From Nepenthes gracilis (lineage: Eukaryota > Streptophyta > Magnoliopsida > Caryophyllales > Nepenthaceae), in contig BSYO01000024.1 in assembly GCA_033239525.1 (NCBI GenBank), positions 15,309,268-15,373,267 on the forward strand: a stretch of DNA of 64,000 nt, in the 5' to 3' direction. The notes below the pieces were generated by a model, which had not been told where the DNA came from, searched no databases, and saw only the letters and a list, made by a program, of their open reading frames with translations. Below, piece after piece: positions 25,401 to 37,303 of this stretch. A program made the position numbers and the translations under genes. Positions within the stretch are counted from its first letter, which is position 1; every line of letters starts with the position of its first letter.

Positions 25401-26382
25401 TTTGACTCCAATACTTTGATTTCTTCTAGAAAGACTTCTCATGAAACTACTCCTACTCAATCAACAAGGCCTGTTCCAACTTTTCGCAATAATCCAGAGT
25501 TGGAACACTAACTATTTCCAAATTGAATCTTAAATTCCATAGCTACTACCATACTTTAACAAATCTTTCAAATTCTTCAACATCTTCCTAAGTATTGTCT
25601 CAGAGGCCGAATCTTGAATTCTTCGTCCAACGATTCTTCAATGATGAGATATTATAAAGACGATTATCCATCCGAACACAGCGATAAGTGGGAATGGGCA
25701 ATCGTTGAGTCATCCTCTCATCCCAGACATAGCTTCAAATCTCTACACGACCAGTATATTCGCTGCTAATAAAATCAGACTTGCACATCATTGTCCTATC
25801 TTCTGATAGAGGTCTTCCAACAAAACTCTGCAGCTTCTCTTACGAAGAAAAATAAGTTGACTTACTTGAACTTTTCCATTTTTATCTGCAGCATCCAATC
25901 TTGACGAGCCTTCATTCATCTCTACTCTCACTACTTCCCTTTCTACCAGCCAAAAATCTCCTTCACCCCGTGAGATTTTAAACTGACCAATTTTATCACC
26001 TACTTCTCTGCCGACTAAAACCTCCTTCTATTTCCGTGAGATTCGGACCGACACCATTTAAAATCGCTACTTATTTTCTAAAATCACAAAACCCAACAAA
26101 ATCTTCACATATTAGCAGAAATTAAACAAAATCCTTCTTCTGTTGCTTATATCAATCCACCAATTATGTCGCTCATGCGACATATCATAATCAGATGATC
26201 ATCCTTCCAATCCAAACATGAACCTCTATTATTCTACTTTCTGATTCAAACCGAAGCCTCTACAACTCAATTTTCTACCATCTATCAAACGCAATACTTA
26301 TCATATCCAAATATTTAGTCAATTATTTATCCAAAATAACCCAAAGTACCTCTCCTTATGACTTTTTTCGGATACCACTTCC
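22498..26382 (-). pseudogene. Decayed gypsy gag-pol (minus strand)
   Basis: Stops and frameshifts are frequent, but homologous blocks appear in order on the minus strand. A gag CCHC knuckle lies at 25250-25200, split by an extra base after its first cysteine pair region. The RT N-terminus lies at 24850-24600 (DREIESSINIVLNLTAIPKA, then SLVNKVGSMGLCFDY). Next is a degraded RT core near 24380-24338, where the usual catalytic Asp-Asp is replaced (VNGVLIY). The RNase H join lies near 24190-24150 (EVRSLLDLVSYDG). Integrase pieces lie at 23410-23340 (FVLGLPQIAN) and 23230-23100 (YIVKVWRLQGIP, then a relic of TDGQSER). The gap between CCHC and RT is only about 350 bases, so most of the protease has been deleted. 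Confidence 0.8.
26361..26378 (-). other. Primer-binding site of the minus-strand gypsy element
   Basis: On the minus strand the bases just inside the right LTR read TGGTATCCGAAAAAAG. The first seven match the initiator-methionine tRNA site used by most plant gypsy elements (TGGTATCAGAGC). Confidence 0.7.
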
Positions 26383-28679
26383 GTCACAAACTCGAACCAA
26401 GTAGGTCAATTTAAATAACTAATTATAATTTATAAAATTTAAAATTCTAAATAAATTAAATATATAATACAAAGTCCTAAAATCCGAGTGTGATAAATCA
26501 ATACACAAAACCCGACAAATCAAAATACACACAAAACCTCATCGGACAACTGTTCGGATCAAATAAATATGACCTGCTTTACCATCATCGTAAGGGGGTA
26601 ATAATCCGACCCAAAAATCATAATCAAATATAACACAATATTCAAATTATTTTCAAAATAAAATAATAAGCTTATATTCGGTCAATTTTATAATCCAGAT
26701 ATATCAAATATCAATTTAAACTATAATAAAATTAAAACTCACCAAATCGGGCGAATAACTGACCAATCACTTCATTATTCCTACATGTATTCGAATCTTC
26801 TACTTTAAATGGATAAAAAAAGTGAGCCTAATACTCAATAAGTATCACATTTAAATAAAAATAATCCAATAAATTAGAGAAAATATCAATTGGATAAAAT
26901 CTGTTCAAATGACAGAATAAATTCAAATCGCCAATATAACAAATTCAATAAAATCTAAGGTTTACAATTCAAAATCCAATGGTAGTGGCACACACCAAAT
27001 AAATTATCCAAATCTAAAATAAATATTTAAATCATAAAATAATCATCATTATGACATGTATATATATAAATATATATAAATAAAATAGAAATGATCCAAA
27101 CCAATTCTAATAGGCAATTAGCTAAATTTCAAAGTCTAAATCCGAGTTTGAGTCTGAATCTGAGTCCAAATCCAATACCTAATCAGCTTGTGATTTGGGA
27201 CAGAATCTGATAATCGGATGATCTAATAGCGCACACAGAAACCAAAACAACGTTGCATCAAATAGTCAAAGGTTTGGATCAAAATATATAGTCTAAAATC
27301 ATCTGTACGAGACATATTAAGACCCAACAGAGGACAAAATTGGTAAACTTTAAATCCAAGTCCAAAATCCAAATCTAAATCAAAGACCAATACAAATAAA
27401 TGCGGAGATATAAATCATACATCAAATTTAATTTTTGATTATTTAAAGACTAGTTTGATGAAGAGTTATACATAATTCCAATAATCTTAGGTAAAATCAA
27501 ATACAAATTAGGCCGCATGTATGGCCACCAATGTACTTTGTACCCATGGGTAACATTGCACACTATTATTTACCACCCACGACTTTGGGTACAATTTTCA
27601 AACTTGATAGATATATTAGGACGTCCGAATATATTTTAAGGTCAAATTAAATTATCCAAATGGGAATGGTCGCTACTCCAAGTCTTTTCTGCCAACGAAA
27701 AAAGATTTTTAAATAACAAAATATTTTTCCGTCAAAACTGGTTAGAATATCAAATACTCCAAATCTAAATACCGTAACCATAACTCGCTATGTGCATGTG
27801 ACTGCACGGCCTATACAAAGTTTTATACTCATTTTCATATAAATATACTGATATAAAAATATATAATGTCTAATAAATTATTTAGTCTTTTAAAAAAATA
27901 TTAAACCCTCTAAAATTATAAAACCCAGTCCAGAAATATCCAAATTAGCCAACGAACTACACATGTATGTCCAGATTAAACAGATCGGACGGATATAATT
28001 ATATGCATGTTAGTAAAAATTCTAAATAGTATTTAAAATATTTTAAATATTAAATCGACTAAAGATGAAGTTTACAAATACTTATCTTGACCTCATACTT
28101 TATAGATTTAAAGAAAGGAGGTCCCAAAGTGCCCGAACAACACCTTTTCTCCTTCATTGCCAACACGTCTTCTCTCTCTTCTCTGCGCGTAGCCTCCCGC
28201 GAACTGCTGTCGCTTGCGTGGCCGTCACCAGCCTTCCTGGCGTTGCCTCGCTCGCATCGACACCGCAGCCCTACTACCCGTCTCTCCTGGCACTGTTCTC
28301 TCTCATCACGCAAACCCTCCCCTTCTTTCTCTCTCTTCACGCGCTTCAGCCTCACACCGCAGCTCACCCACGACCGTAGCCGGTCACTGGCGAGTCACCA
28401 TCGGCCGCTGTCGACCACTGCTACTTCACCTTTGTACGCCGTCGCTATGGTTGTTGCCGACAACACCGTCGGCCACCATGATGGCTTCTCACCAAACACC
28501 ACCACCGAACCGCCACAAGCCACCGACGACGACTCACACCTCACCGAACATCACCGTCATCTACCACTGTTGAATGGCCGCCTTCCTCCTCCCTCTCTTC
28601 TCTTCTCCCTCATTCTCTCTCCCCGATCCCAATCCTTATCTTATTTCTTCTTCTTTTTTTCTTTCTTTTTTTTTCGTTT

Positions 28680-28718
<39 letters not shown>

Positions 28719-28915
28719 TTCTATTTTAATTTTTCTTTTATATTAAAGTCTGAATCAATATTCGGGTAATAGTATGGGCGTATCTCGAGCTCCAACCCGA
28801 TTGATCCAAATATATTCTAAAATTTTTTAATATTTAATTATTTTTTACTACGCTCAAATTACTCAAAATCACAATTAATATTAAATTAATCTGAATAAAA
28901 ATTTGAGATATTACA
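26383..28915 (-). repeat. 5' LTR (right) of the minus-strand gypsy element
   Basis: Partner of 20002-22497. It keeps the canonical minus-strand start TGTAATATCTCAAATTTTT. The (AAT)n tract is at 28718-28683 and the GC-rich block at about 28620-28100. The 219-codon plus-strand frame at 28087-28746 is a chance frame running through the GC-rich block and the repeat (poly-Leu/Phe tail). Confidence 0.85.
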
Positions 28916-28920
28916 GAAAC

Positions 28921-29154
28921 TCCCCATCAAATGGCCATTAAAACCTTAAGGGGCCTTTCGGCATGTGTGTGACAACTCCCTCCCATAGAGACAAGCATTA
29001 TTAATCAACAATTGTGGGCGAATTAGGACCTAATGCACAAAAAGTATGAAGTTCTCTAATTGAATTGAGCACCAATGGTTACGTGCGGGCAACGGCCTAG
29101 ATTTCACTAGAGCACAACGACTACAGCCATGAAATCCAGTCGACCCTTGTGATG
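28921..29154. other. Unassigned spacer
   Basis: Moderate GC sequence to the right of the element's target-site duplication. No gene or repeat was recognised. Confidence 0.3.
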
Positions 29155-29465
29155 CTCACCCATACCCATGCCACGACGTCCTACCACAGAAAACAGTACA
29201 AATGAACAAATGTATCTGGTCAAACTCAGTAATGATAGTTGCATGGTTGAGCCAGCAATCACATTCTCTTGGTGCCACGACCTCTTCATCAAGAGCAAGC
29301 ACAATCGGGCAACCGCATCCATCTAAGCCTAACAACGATAGCTGCAAGGCTTAACCGACGATTGCATTCTCTCTGTACCACGACCTCATCACAAGGGCGA
29401 GCACAATCGGACAAATGCATCCAGCCAAACTCCACGACAATGGCAATGACGCTTAGTCGGTTAAC
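29155..29465. repeat. ~103-bp tandem repeat, about three units
   Basis: Units begin near 29247 (TTGAGCCAGCAATCACATTC), 29350 (CTTAACCGACGATTGCATTC) and 29452 (CTTAGTCGG, partial). A more diverged unit lies to the left from about 29155. Shared text includes CCACGACCTC and AGCACAATCGG. The short open frames here are made from these repeats. Confidence 0.85.
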
Positions 29466-29559
29466 AGAATCAATATCGGACAAAGACAAATTAACACACA
29501 CTTGAAGACAAATCAAGACATCAACGACAAAGATTAAAGTGATCTAGCTGATTCATTAA

Positions 29560-30660
29560 AGATATAAAGTGTATATCAATAATATTAGCTAGCCTAAAAA
29601 ATGAATGCAAAGAGTTGCCTACACCTATTACTTAGATGACTACCTTAGGGTTGGGGGCCCCCCAATATGTGTGGTACAGGCCCCTCTTACCTCCAGATAG
29701 TCCACTAGGTTGAAACTCTCATGCAAGCCCGGCATTCTCATTCTAAAGAATCGCAAGTTGCCGTCGCACCTCCCAAAGCTCATCGTTGAGTAAGGTGATT
29801 TGATCTAGAGCCCGAGTGTTCACCTTTGAGAGATCTTAGGATCTCGCCTCTAACTCGAATAGCTTCCGATCGAGGTAAGCTGTCAGCTCTTTACTGCATA
29901 AAATCTCAATGACAATAGCATCCATTTGGCGCTTCACATCCTCCACTGTAGCAGGATCTATGCATGTCGAGGATAGTTACATGATCTCGGTATCCATTCA
30001 GCGCAGCATGCTCTCCACCACTTGGAGTGTCTCCCACTCAACAGCATAGCTATGATGCATTTCAAAATCTTTGAATTAATAATAATGTCTTTAATTAATG
30101 ATACATCTTTTTCCACTGAAAATGTGATGGCTCTAGATTATCCATAACCATTTTGAATAGGTGATTAACATGCAACGCTTCGACAGTCAAGGACAAAGCC
30201 CTCTCAATCGAGAATAGTGGATGTCCTACTCGGCTCTGCAATTATCGCTAATTGAGTGAAGTTAGTGTCATGTTCTTTAGTATACGACAATGCAAGGCAT
30301 ATGATCTTGGGCTGTAGCAATTTAAAATAGCATATTCGTTCAGCTTGTCTCAAAAGGGCATCATTGTACCAATTTCTTTCAAAGTTTGTGTCTTGTAGTC
30401 TTTTGTAATGTGTGGTACCCGCTAGACCTTTGTCACTTATGCAAAAGAATGCAATGATCCGATGCTAAAATCTTTGGAAATAAGCTTCAACAGTCCTCTT
30501 CCCCTGAGCATTTGGACGATAGAAAATCATGGGTTTTCCATTGAGATTGCAAGTCAAGCTATTGATAACTTGTGCATTGAGTTGAGCCTCTAGTTGTATT
30601 GCCCTCAAATTTTCAGGAATCTTTGTATAGATGCCATCACAAGTTCTGCAAAAATCGTCA
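29560..30660 (-). pseudogene. Degenerate coding-like sequence with coiled-coil part (minus strand)
   Basis: Minus-strand reading gives long coding-like text broken by a few stops. At about 30660-30300 it reads for example NLRAIQLEAQLNAQVINSL. At about 30080-29640 there is an acidic/basic heptad-like stretch (…KLFELEARS, ALDQITLLNDELWEVRRQLA). The second part resembles coiled-coil ends of gag-like proteins of plant gypsy-type elements, but I cannot name a family with confidence. It lies on the internal side of a primer-binding site (30974), which would fit a gag position. The two parts may come from different elements. Confidence 0.35.
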
Positions 30661-30960
30661 ATTCTTGCATTTTGTTACTTCGACAACCTGCAAAAGAAAA
30701 TTCAGAATATAACCTATTCTAATATTCGGGCCTATCAATTTCCTCTTGTTTTAAAATATCTCTGATCCTAATTCCTGGAACACACGATATACTTCCTGAC
30801 TTAAAACCATAAACGATCTTTTGAATCCTCAAGGATGCGCTATAAAATTTTCTTGATCTAAAATAGCCATCCATATCCGAAATACTTAAACCACATTCCG
30901 AAACCTAATATTCCTCGAATGCTTCTATTCATAATCTTCAAATATTCTCATTGAACCTTA

Positions 30961-30974
30961 ATTATCTGATGCCA
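30961..30974 (-). other. Primer-binding site next to the complete long LTR
   Basis: On the minus strand, seven bases after the LTR end (…GGGTCGTTACA) comes TGGCATCAGATAAT. It matches the initiator-tRNA site TGGTATCAGAGC except for two changes, marking the internal side of a 5' LTR. Confidence 0.6.
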
Positions 30975-30981
30975 TCTTTGT

Positions 30982-32358
30982 TGTAACGACCCGACTTAGA
31001 GTCCTCGAACCCGGCCTAGACCATCCCCGTGAAAACATCTCACATCATCCGAGTTTATCAATTATCCAAAATAAATTCTAAAATCCATAAATATATATGA
31101 ACTAAAAATTATCAAATTACTAAAAATTATCATATCATAAATGATCATCATAAATACATCAATAAATAGACATTTATAATCAAAGAAATATTTTTCACCA
31201 TCACTCATATACGGTTAACTCAAGAATAGCCTCTATCTTGTACTCAATAATAATCTCATAAATCCGGACTAGTACCTACGAACCTCTTCAATCTAGAGTC
31301 AAAAAATATATATATAAAAGTGAGTCAAATACCCAATAAGTAAATATAAGTAACAACACAGGAATATAAATAAGCATTTCAGATTATAATATCAGATATA
31401 TAAAATCAATAATAACATGTGGTATACAATTCTCGATCGAAGATTTAATAACATGTCGCGTCGACAATTCCAAAAACCATATAAACAATTGAATAACATG
31501 AATGCAACATGAATTTTACCGAATTTGATCATCAACTCAAGACGAGGTCATAATTGCATGAGATAATAATAATATCCTCTATACAAAATAACAATAATCT
31601 CCATAAACCTTATTCTACCATAGTAAACTAAAGGCTGTGTATTTATACCCTCAATGATTGGATAAGTACCACGAGATTATTCGGTGTCTATAGTATATTC
31701 ACTATCCATACAGTCCTCTCAAAGTCTATACCCATAGTATACTTAACCATCTCTAATACTTCTCGTCAATGATATCTCTGATATCATCATCTACAATAGT
31801 TATTAGGTTATAAGCATTTCTCATCAATATCAACAACCTTAACCTCTGAAATGGAATAAGTATCGGAACAGTATAGAGTACTCTAAGATCTCACGAACTT
31901 TCATTCACCCAAATATCGTAAAATTTTCGTACCTTTTATTTACTTATCCATAGAATACCAATAAATATACGCACGTGATCAAAGCCAATGAAAAAATCGA
32001 TCATCACGAGAATAGGAGCAAATCCAAGAAAATTTAGAAAATTCGGCCAACTATTCTTAAATTTTATATTTATCATAACAGCCCCTCCCGGTATATCAAA
32101 TCTCATTTCTAATGCTATAAAATGTCTTCTATTTTGTCATTATCAAACCAACTCATGATTCTTAACTATCCAACTATCTTGACTAATTCCATGAAGGCCA
32201 ATTAAGATAATAATCATTATTAATTTTCTCCTCAATATACATATATGTATACATACATTATGTACATCTATCTTTCCCATACATATATATTAACCCATAT
32301 AATTATGCACATATATACAATTATACACATCCTACCCTATATATATACACCCGTAAAA

Positions 32359-32397
<39 letters not shown>

Positions 32398-33584
32398 TAC
32401 ATTTACATTGCCATTATAGCAGCACACGCGTGGCACACATGCTTTCCCACAAGTATAAATACATTCATAGATATACACTCACATGTACTCCCAATACACA
32501 CACTCACCCTTATACTGCCACTATACAACAGCACACATGCTGCACACATTTACACACATACACCCACACACAGACAACACACACACTACAGCACACGCTA
32601 CACACACATATACACAGAGAGAGTTAGCACACACACACTAGCACCCGTTTATATATATATATATACACAACACACGAATTCAACATATTTACATGTGGAT
32701 ATGTGTCCATATACATCTTTTACATTCAAACACTTTGTATACCCATCATTAAACAACCACCACCACCTCCTCAAACTGCATATCATGAAGAGATCAAGTC
32801 GTGCAACATCCATATGACTGTTTTACCCATCATCTACTCATACCTATATACATATACACACATTTGTATAATATATATATGCACATATGTAGGCCCGCCA
32901 TTCGCTTCCAATAGATTCCTCACCATTTCAAATTCTACCATGATGAAATTGGTGTCCAAATAGAGCATAATTGCTCTATGCCACCGTTTACTTGATTCCA
33001 ACCAATATGTCAAAATCATAACTTTCATCTTCAAATAAATCAACAATGAATTCTTTGTAGACCAAAAGAACTAATTACCCCAGCCCAATTCATCATGAAA
33101 TCCTAAAAATATCAGATTATTGATCTTTAGAGCAGTGGCTCTGTTTTTGACTTTTCTCCATTTGCAATCCAATTTCTATAGATTTTCCACAATTAAGGCA
33201 TTCGAGTAAGAAAAATAACATTAGAAAGAAGCAATGAAAGACTTACTTGCATAAATGGGAAGTCACGAATTAACTTGCCTAATTTGTGACAATACTATAG
33301 CATTGGAGAGGATTAGTGACGCAACAGTTTTGAACAGTCCTGGCGATACTCCCTCTGACACCGATTAACGATGACGACAACAATAGCAGACTTTACAGCA
33401 CTTTCTGTCTTTGACTCGTGCACGGCTTTCCTCTTCGGTTCGTGTTAGGTTTCCATTTGAAGTGCTGATTTCTTTCCCCCCTTGCCAACAAACTACCGCC
33501 ACGCCTCTTTCTCTCTCTCCTCCTCTCATTTCCTTCTTCCTACCTTATTTCTTTCCTTCTTTCATTCCTTCCTTCCTTTACTAC

Positions 33585-33636
<52 letters not shown>

Positions 33637-34170
33637 TATCTCTTATTAAAAATATTAATTAATTATTTAATTAGTTTTCTAACTACCCTTATAATAATAC
33701 TTAAAATGTTAATCTAAATTTTTAATATTTTAATTTCTTTTAAATTAATTATATTTTTAGTCAACAAATCTTAATACACTAAGGTCTACTACATAAATAT
33801 TTATTTGATTAGTTTGGTTCAAAATTAACTTAATTTGCTATTTAATCTAAACTTTAATTAATGATCCAAGCATCCAAACCCAATCCATCGATTTATCCAA
33901 ACTTATTAGACTAAAATATTTAATGTCTATTTAATTTAAATATATACAAGTTCATTCAATAATCTAATCTACTAATTAAAGTAAACTCAAACTGATACCC
34001 CAAATATCTGAACCCAATTCAACGGTTTAAATATTTTAAACTCATATTTTAAACTCAATTACAAAATTTTGTATCTAAATAATCACTAAAAATAGTCAAA
34101 TGGTTATCACAACTAATTACATAATTTATTCTCATAAAATAATAAAATTAAAAATATTCAAAATGTTATA
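30982..34170 (-). repeat. Complete long LTR of a second gypsy family (LTR-1)
   Basis: On the minus strand it starts TATAACATTTTGAATATT (the other copy has the expected TGTAACATTTT) and ends GGGTCGTTACA, about 3.2 kb. It holds (TTA)n at 33581-33636, a CT-rich block at 33490-33580 on the plus strand, TA- and CA-rich microsatellites at 32240-32900, and long AT-rich sequence. Unusually, its right side carries a polypurine tract and 3' internal sequence while its left side carries a primer-binding site, so it is joined to internal sequence on both sides. The long open frame at 32245-32817 is microsatellite-derived. Confidence 0.8.
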
Positions 34171-35044
34171 ATTTATCCCCCCTTAAAAAAAATTTGTCCT
34201 CAAAAATTTATCATTCTTGAAACCTTTGATCAAATTTTAGCTTCACCAAAATAATTTTGCTCAAACTTTTGACCCTTGCAAAATTAAGAGTGCATAATTT
34301 CCAATATTTCGATATGTGCTATCATCATATCAAAATCCATTAGACAACCTCTAGAATAAATCAGGTCTATAATAATTTTTTTTGATCACCAACAATAGCA
34401 CAATCCGCTAACATCTTTATTGCCATACTATAACCAGAACTTTAATTCTTTATGTAATTCTAACAGAATTTTGATACACAACTTCAACACTCATCAAGCA
34501 TTATAGAAATTTGAACCATATCATCACTCAGATATAATATTTATTGTGAGCTGATCAATAAATATTTAAACTTAATTATCAATATCAGTCTTCATACCCA
34601 AGTTGTAGTGTGATCCATGTATGCACTCAATTTTTCGATATGAGTCAGTTTCCTCAATTGTCAGCTTTAATTTATTAAAGTTATAAAATGCTTTCTTCTA
34701 AATAGAATAGTTTTATAATATCATCATTCCCAATAAATAACTCTTAAAAGTTATCAAAAATGTAGTTCTTCAAATCTTATAGAATGATTCTTCAATTTGA
34801 TATCTTTTCTACAATCTATCAAATTTCTGAATTAATTTTAACCCATATTATAATAAATCCCAAGAATGAATTCTATATGTAACATTTACACTTTCCCCCA
34901 AACAATTCCCTCTAAAATATTATTGCTCTATCTTAGTAACTTAGATTAATTGATTCTATGTCAATCTTCAACACATCGAATTTTATACTATTTATTTTTA
35001 GGTTATTGTCAGTAGATATTTGATACTAGTTGTTGCCTATTCTC
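34171..35044 (-). pseudogene. 3' end of gypsy internal region (polypurine tract and pol tail), copy 1
   Basis: On the minus strand the sequence entering the LTR reads GAGGACAAATTTTTTTTAAG and then a run of Gs, the characteristic end of pol plus polypurine tract in long-LTR plant gypsy elements. The preceding part is too decayed to translate beyond short integrase-tail pieces such as FEDKFFLRG. It is duplicated almost exactly at 36430-37303. Confidence 0.6.
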
Positions 35045-35218
35045 ATCGTTGTCTCCAAAAATCTCGTATAGTGAAATACGTCACCGACAGATTGTCCCGT
35101 GGTTTCCCTTGATCGAGAAGGGTTTTCCACGCAAAATACTTATGCTCATTGTTTACTTTCTATTCCTCTTCTTGTTGCTTCATCAACAAAGCACCACCCT
35201 CTTTCCCTACGTAATCGG
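35045..35218 (+). mobile_element. Possible copia LTR fragment between the duplicated segments
   Basis: The sequence contains GTCCCGTGGTTTCCCTTGAT, then GAGAAGGGTTTTCCACG, then a T-rich stretch. This resembles the U5/leader zone of plant Ty1/copia LTRs. The match is from memory of the family's look; no second copy is in the window. Confidence 0.35.
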
Positions 35219-35865
35219 GTGTCCAACAGAGCATAATTGCTCAATGCCACCGTTTACTTGATTCCAACCAACATGTCAAAATCATAACTTTCATCTTCAA
35301 ATAAATCAACAATGAATTCTTTGTAGACCAAAAGAACTAATTACCCCAGCCCAATTCATTATGAAATCCTAAAAATATCAGATTATTCATCTTTAGAGCA
35401 GTGGCTCTGTTTTTGACTTTTCTCCATTTGCAATCCAATTTCTATAGATTTTCCACAATCAAGGCATTCAAGTAAGAAAAATAACATTAGAAAGAAGCAA
35501 TGAAAGACTTACTTGCATAAATGGGAAGTCACGAATTAACTTACCTAATTTGTGACAATACTATAGCATTGAAGAGGATTAGTGACGCAACAGTTTTGAA
35601 CAGTCCTAGCGATACTCCCTCTGACACCGATTAACGATGACGACAACAATAGCAAACTTTACAGCACTTTCTGTCTTTGACTCGTGCACGGCTTTCCTCT
35701 TCGGTTCGTGTTAGGTTTCCATTTGAAGTGCTGATTTCTTTCCCCCCGTGCCAACAAACTACCGCCACGCCTCTTTCTCTCTCTCCTCCTCTCCTTTCCT
35801 TCTTCCTACCTTATTTCTTTCCTTCTTTCATTCCTTCCTTCCTTTACTACTACTACTACTACTAC

Positions 35866-35908
<43 letters not shown>

Positions 35909-36429
35909 TATCTCTCATTAAAAATATTAATTAATTATTTAATTAGTTTTCTAACTACCCCTATAACAATATTTAAAATTTCAATCTAAATTTTTAATAT
36001 TTTAATTTCTTTTAAATTAATTATATTTTTAGTCAACAAATCTTAATACACTAAGGTCTACTACATAAATATTTATTTGATTAGTTTGGTTCAAAATTAA
36101 CTTAATTTGCTATTTAATCTAAACTTTAATTAATGATCCAAGCATCCAAACCCAATCCATCGATTTATCCAAACTTATTAGGCTAAAATATTTAATATCT
36201 ATTTAATTTAAATATATACAAGTTCATTCAATAATCTAATCCACTAATTAAAGTAAACTCAAACTAATACCCCAAATATCTGAGCCCAATTCAACGGTTT
36301 AAATATTTTAAACTCAATTACGAAATTTTGTATCTAAATAATCACTAAAAATAGTCAAATGGTTATCACAACTAATTACATAATTTATTCTCATAAAATA
36401 ATAAAATTAAAAATATTCAAAATGTTATA
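35219..36429 (-). repeat. Partial long LTR (LTR-2), first 1.2 kb in element sense
   Basis: Near-identical copy of 32952-34170. Its trinucleotide tract starts as CTACTACTACTACTACTA before TTA repeats (35845-35908), whereas LTR-1 has a single CTACTA. It is cut at the left by the copia-like spacer. Confidence 0.85.
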
Positions 36430-37303
36430 ATCTATCCCCCCTTAAAAAAAATTTGTCCTCAAAAATTTATCATTCTTGAAACCTTTGATCAAATTTTAGC
36501 TTCACCAAAATAAATTTGCTCAAACTTTTGACCCTTGCAAAATTAAGAGTGCATAATTTCCAATATTTCGATATGTGCTATCATCATATCAAAATCCATT
36601 AGACAACCTCTAGTATAAATCAGGCCTATAATAATTTTTTTTGATCACCAACAATAGCACAATCCGCTAACATCTTTATTGCCATACTATAACTAGAATT
36701 TTAATTCTTTATGTAATTCTAACAGAATTTTGATACACAACTTCACCACTCATCAAGCATTATAGAAATTTGAACCATATCATCACTCAGATATAATATT
36801 TATTGTGAGCTGATCAATAAATATTTAAACTTAATTATCAATATCAGTCTTCAAACCCAAGTTGTAGTGTGACCCATGTATGCACTCAAATTTTCGATAT
36901 GAGTCAGTTTCCTCAATTGTTAGCTTTAATTTCTTAAAGTTATAAAATGCTTTCTTCTAAATAAAATAGTTTTATAATATCATCATTCCCAATAAATAAC
37001 TCTTAAAAGTTATCAAAAATGTAGTTCTTCAAATCTTATATAATGATTCTTCAATTTGACATCTTTTCTACAATCTATCAAATTTCTGAATTAATTTTAA
37101 CCCATATTATAATAAATCCCAAGAATGAATTCTATATGTAACATTTACACTTTCCCCCAAACAATTCCCTCTAAAATATTATTGCTCTATCTTAGTAACT
37201 TAGATTAATTGATTCTATGTCAATCTTCAACACATCGAATTTTATACTATTTATTTTTAGGTTATTGTCAGTAGATATTTGATACTAGTTGTTGCCCATT
37301 CTC
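36430..37303 (-). pseudogene. 3' end of gypsy internal region, copy 2
   Basis: Near-identical copy of 34171-35044, with the same polypurine tract beside the LTR edge. It is undecodable beyond the pol tail. Confidence 0.6.

Larger units (their letters stand above)
20002..28915 (-). mobile_element. Full-length decayed Ty3/gypsy element with ~2.5 kb LTRs
   Basis: Direct repeats 20002-22497 and 26383-28915 flank a 3.9 kb internal region. On the minus strand each LTR starts TATAATCTTCC or TGTAATATCTC and ends GGTTCGAGTT(C/T)GTGAC(A/G). A primer-binding site (TGGTATCC, 26378-26371) adjoins the right LTR and a purine tract (AAGAATGGAAGAA, 22510-22498) adjoins the left one. Together these fix the element as minus-strand, with its 5' LTR on the right. 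Flanking 5-mers are AAAAC (19997-20001) and GAAAC (28916-28920), a target-site duplication with one change. Domain order (CCHC, RT, RNase H, integrase) and long LTRs suggest the Del/Tekay-like chromovirus group. This lineage assignment is inference. Confidence 0.85.
32952..37303. repeat. Segmental tandem duplication of 2.1 kb (32952-35044 and 35219-37303)
   Basis: The two segments run in the same order: 1.2 kb of LTR, the LTR edge, then 0.87 kb of internal sequence. Differences are scattered single bases, small indels and a different microsatellite. I estimate well over 95% identity by eye. Both end at GTTGCC(T/C)ATTCTC. The 174 bases between them (35045-35218) are unrelated to either. Confidence 0.9.

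Noticed and set aside
28087..28746. 219-codon plus-strand open frame
   Set aside because: It lies within an LTR whose element is on the minus strand, runs through a GC-rich block into a TTA repeat (poly-Leu tail) and has no domain.
32245..32817. 190-codon frame rich in Tyr, Ile, Thr and His
   Set aside because: Produced by TA/CA microsatellites in LTR-1; no start context or family similarity.
33411..33662. Frames with poly-Tyr runs (also 35677-35934)
   Set aside because: Translation of the (TTA/TAT)n tract and CT-rich block of duplicated LTR sequence.
36430..37303. Tandem identical-looking segments considered as a CRISPR-like or satellite array
   Set aside because: Only two long copies that cross an LTR edge; this is a segmental duplication in a plant genome.
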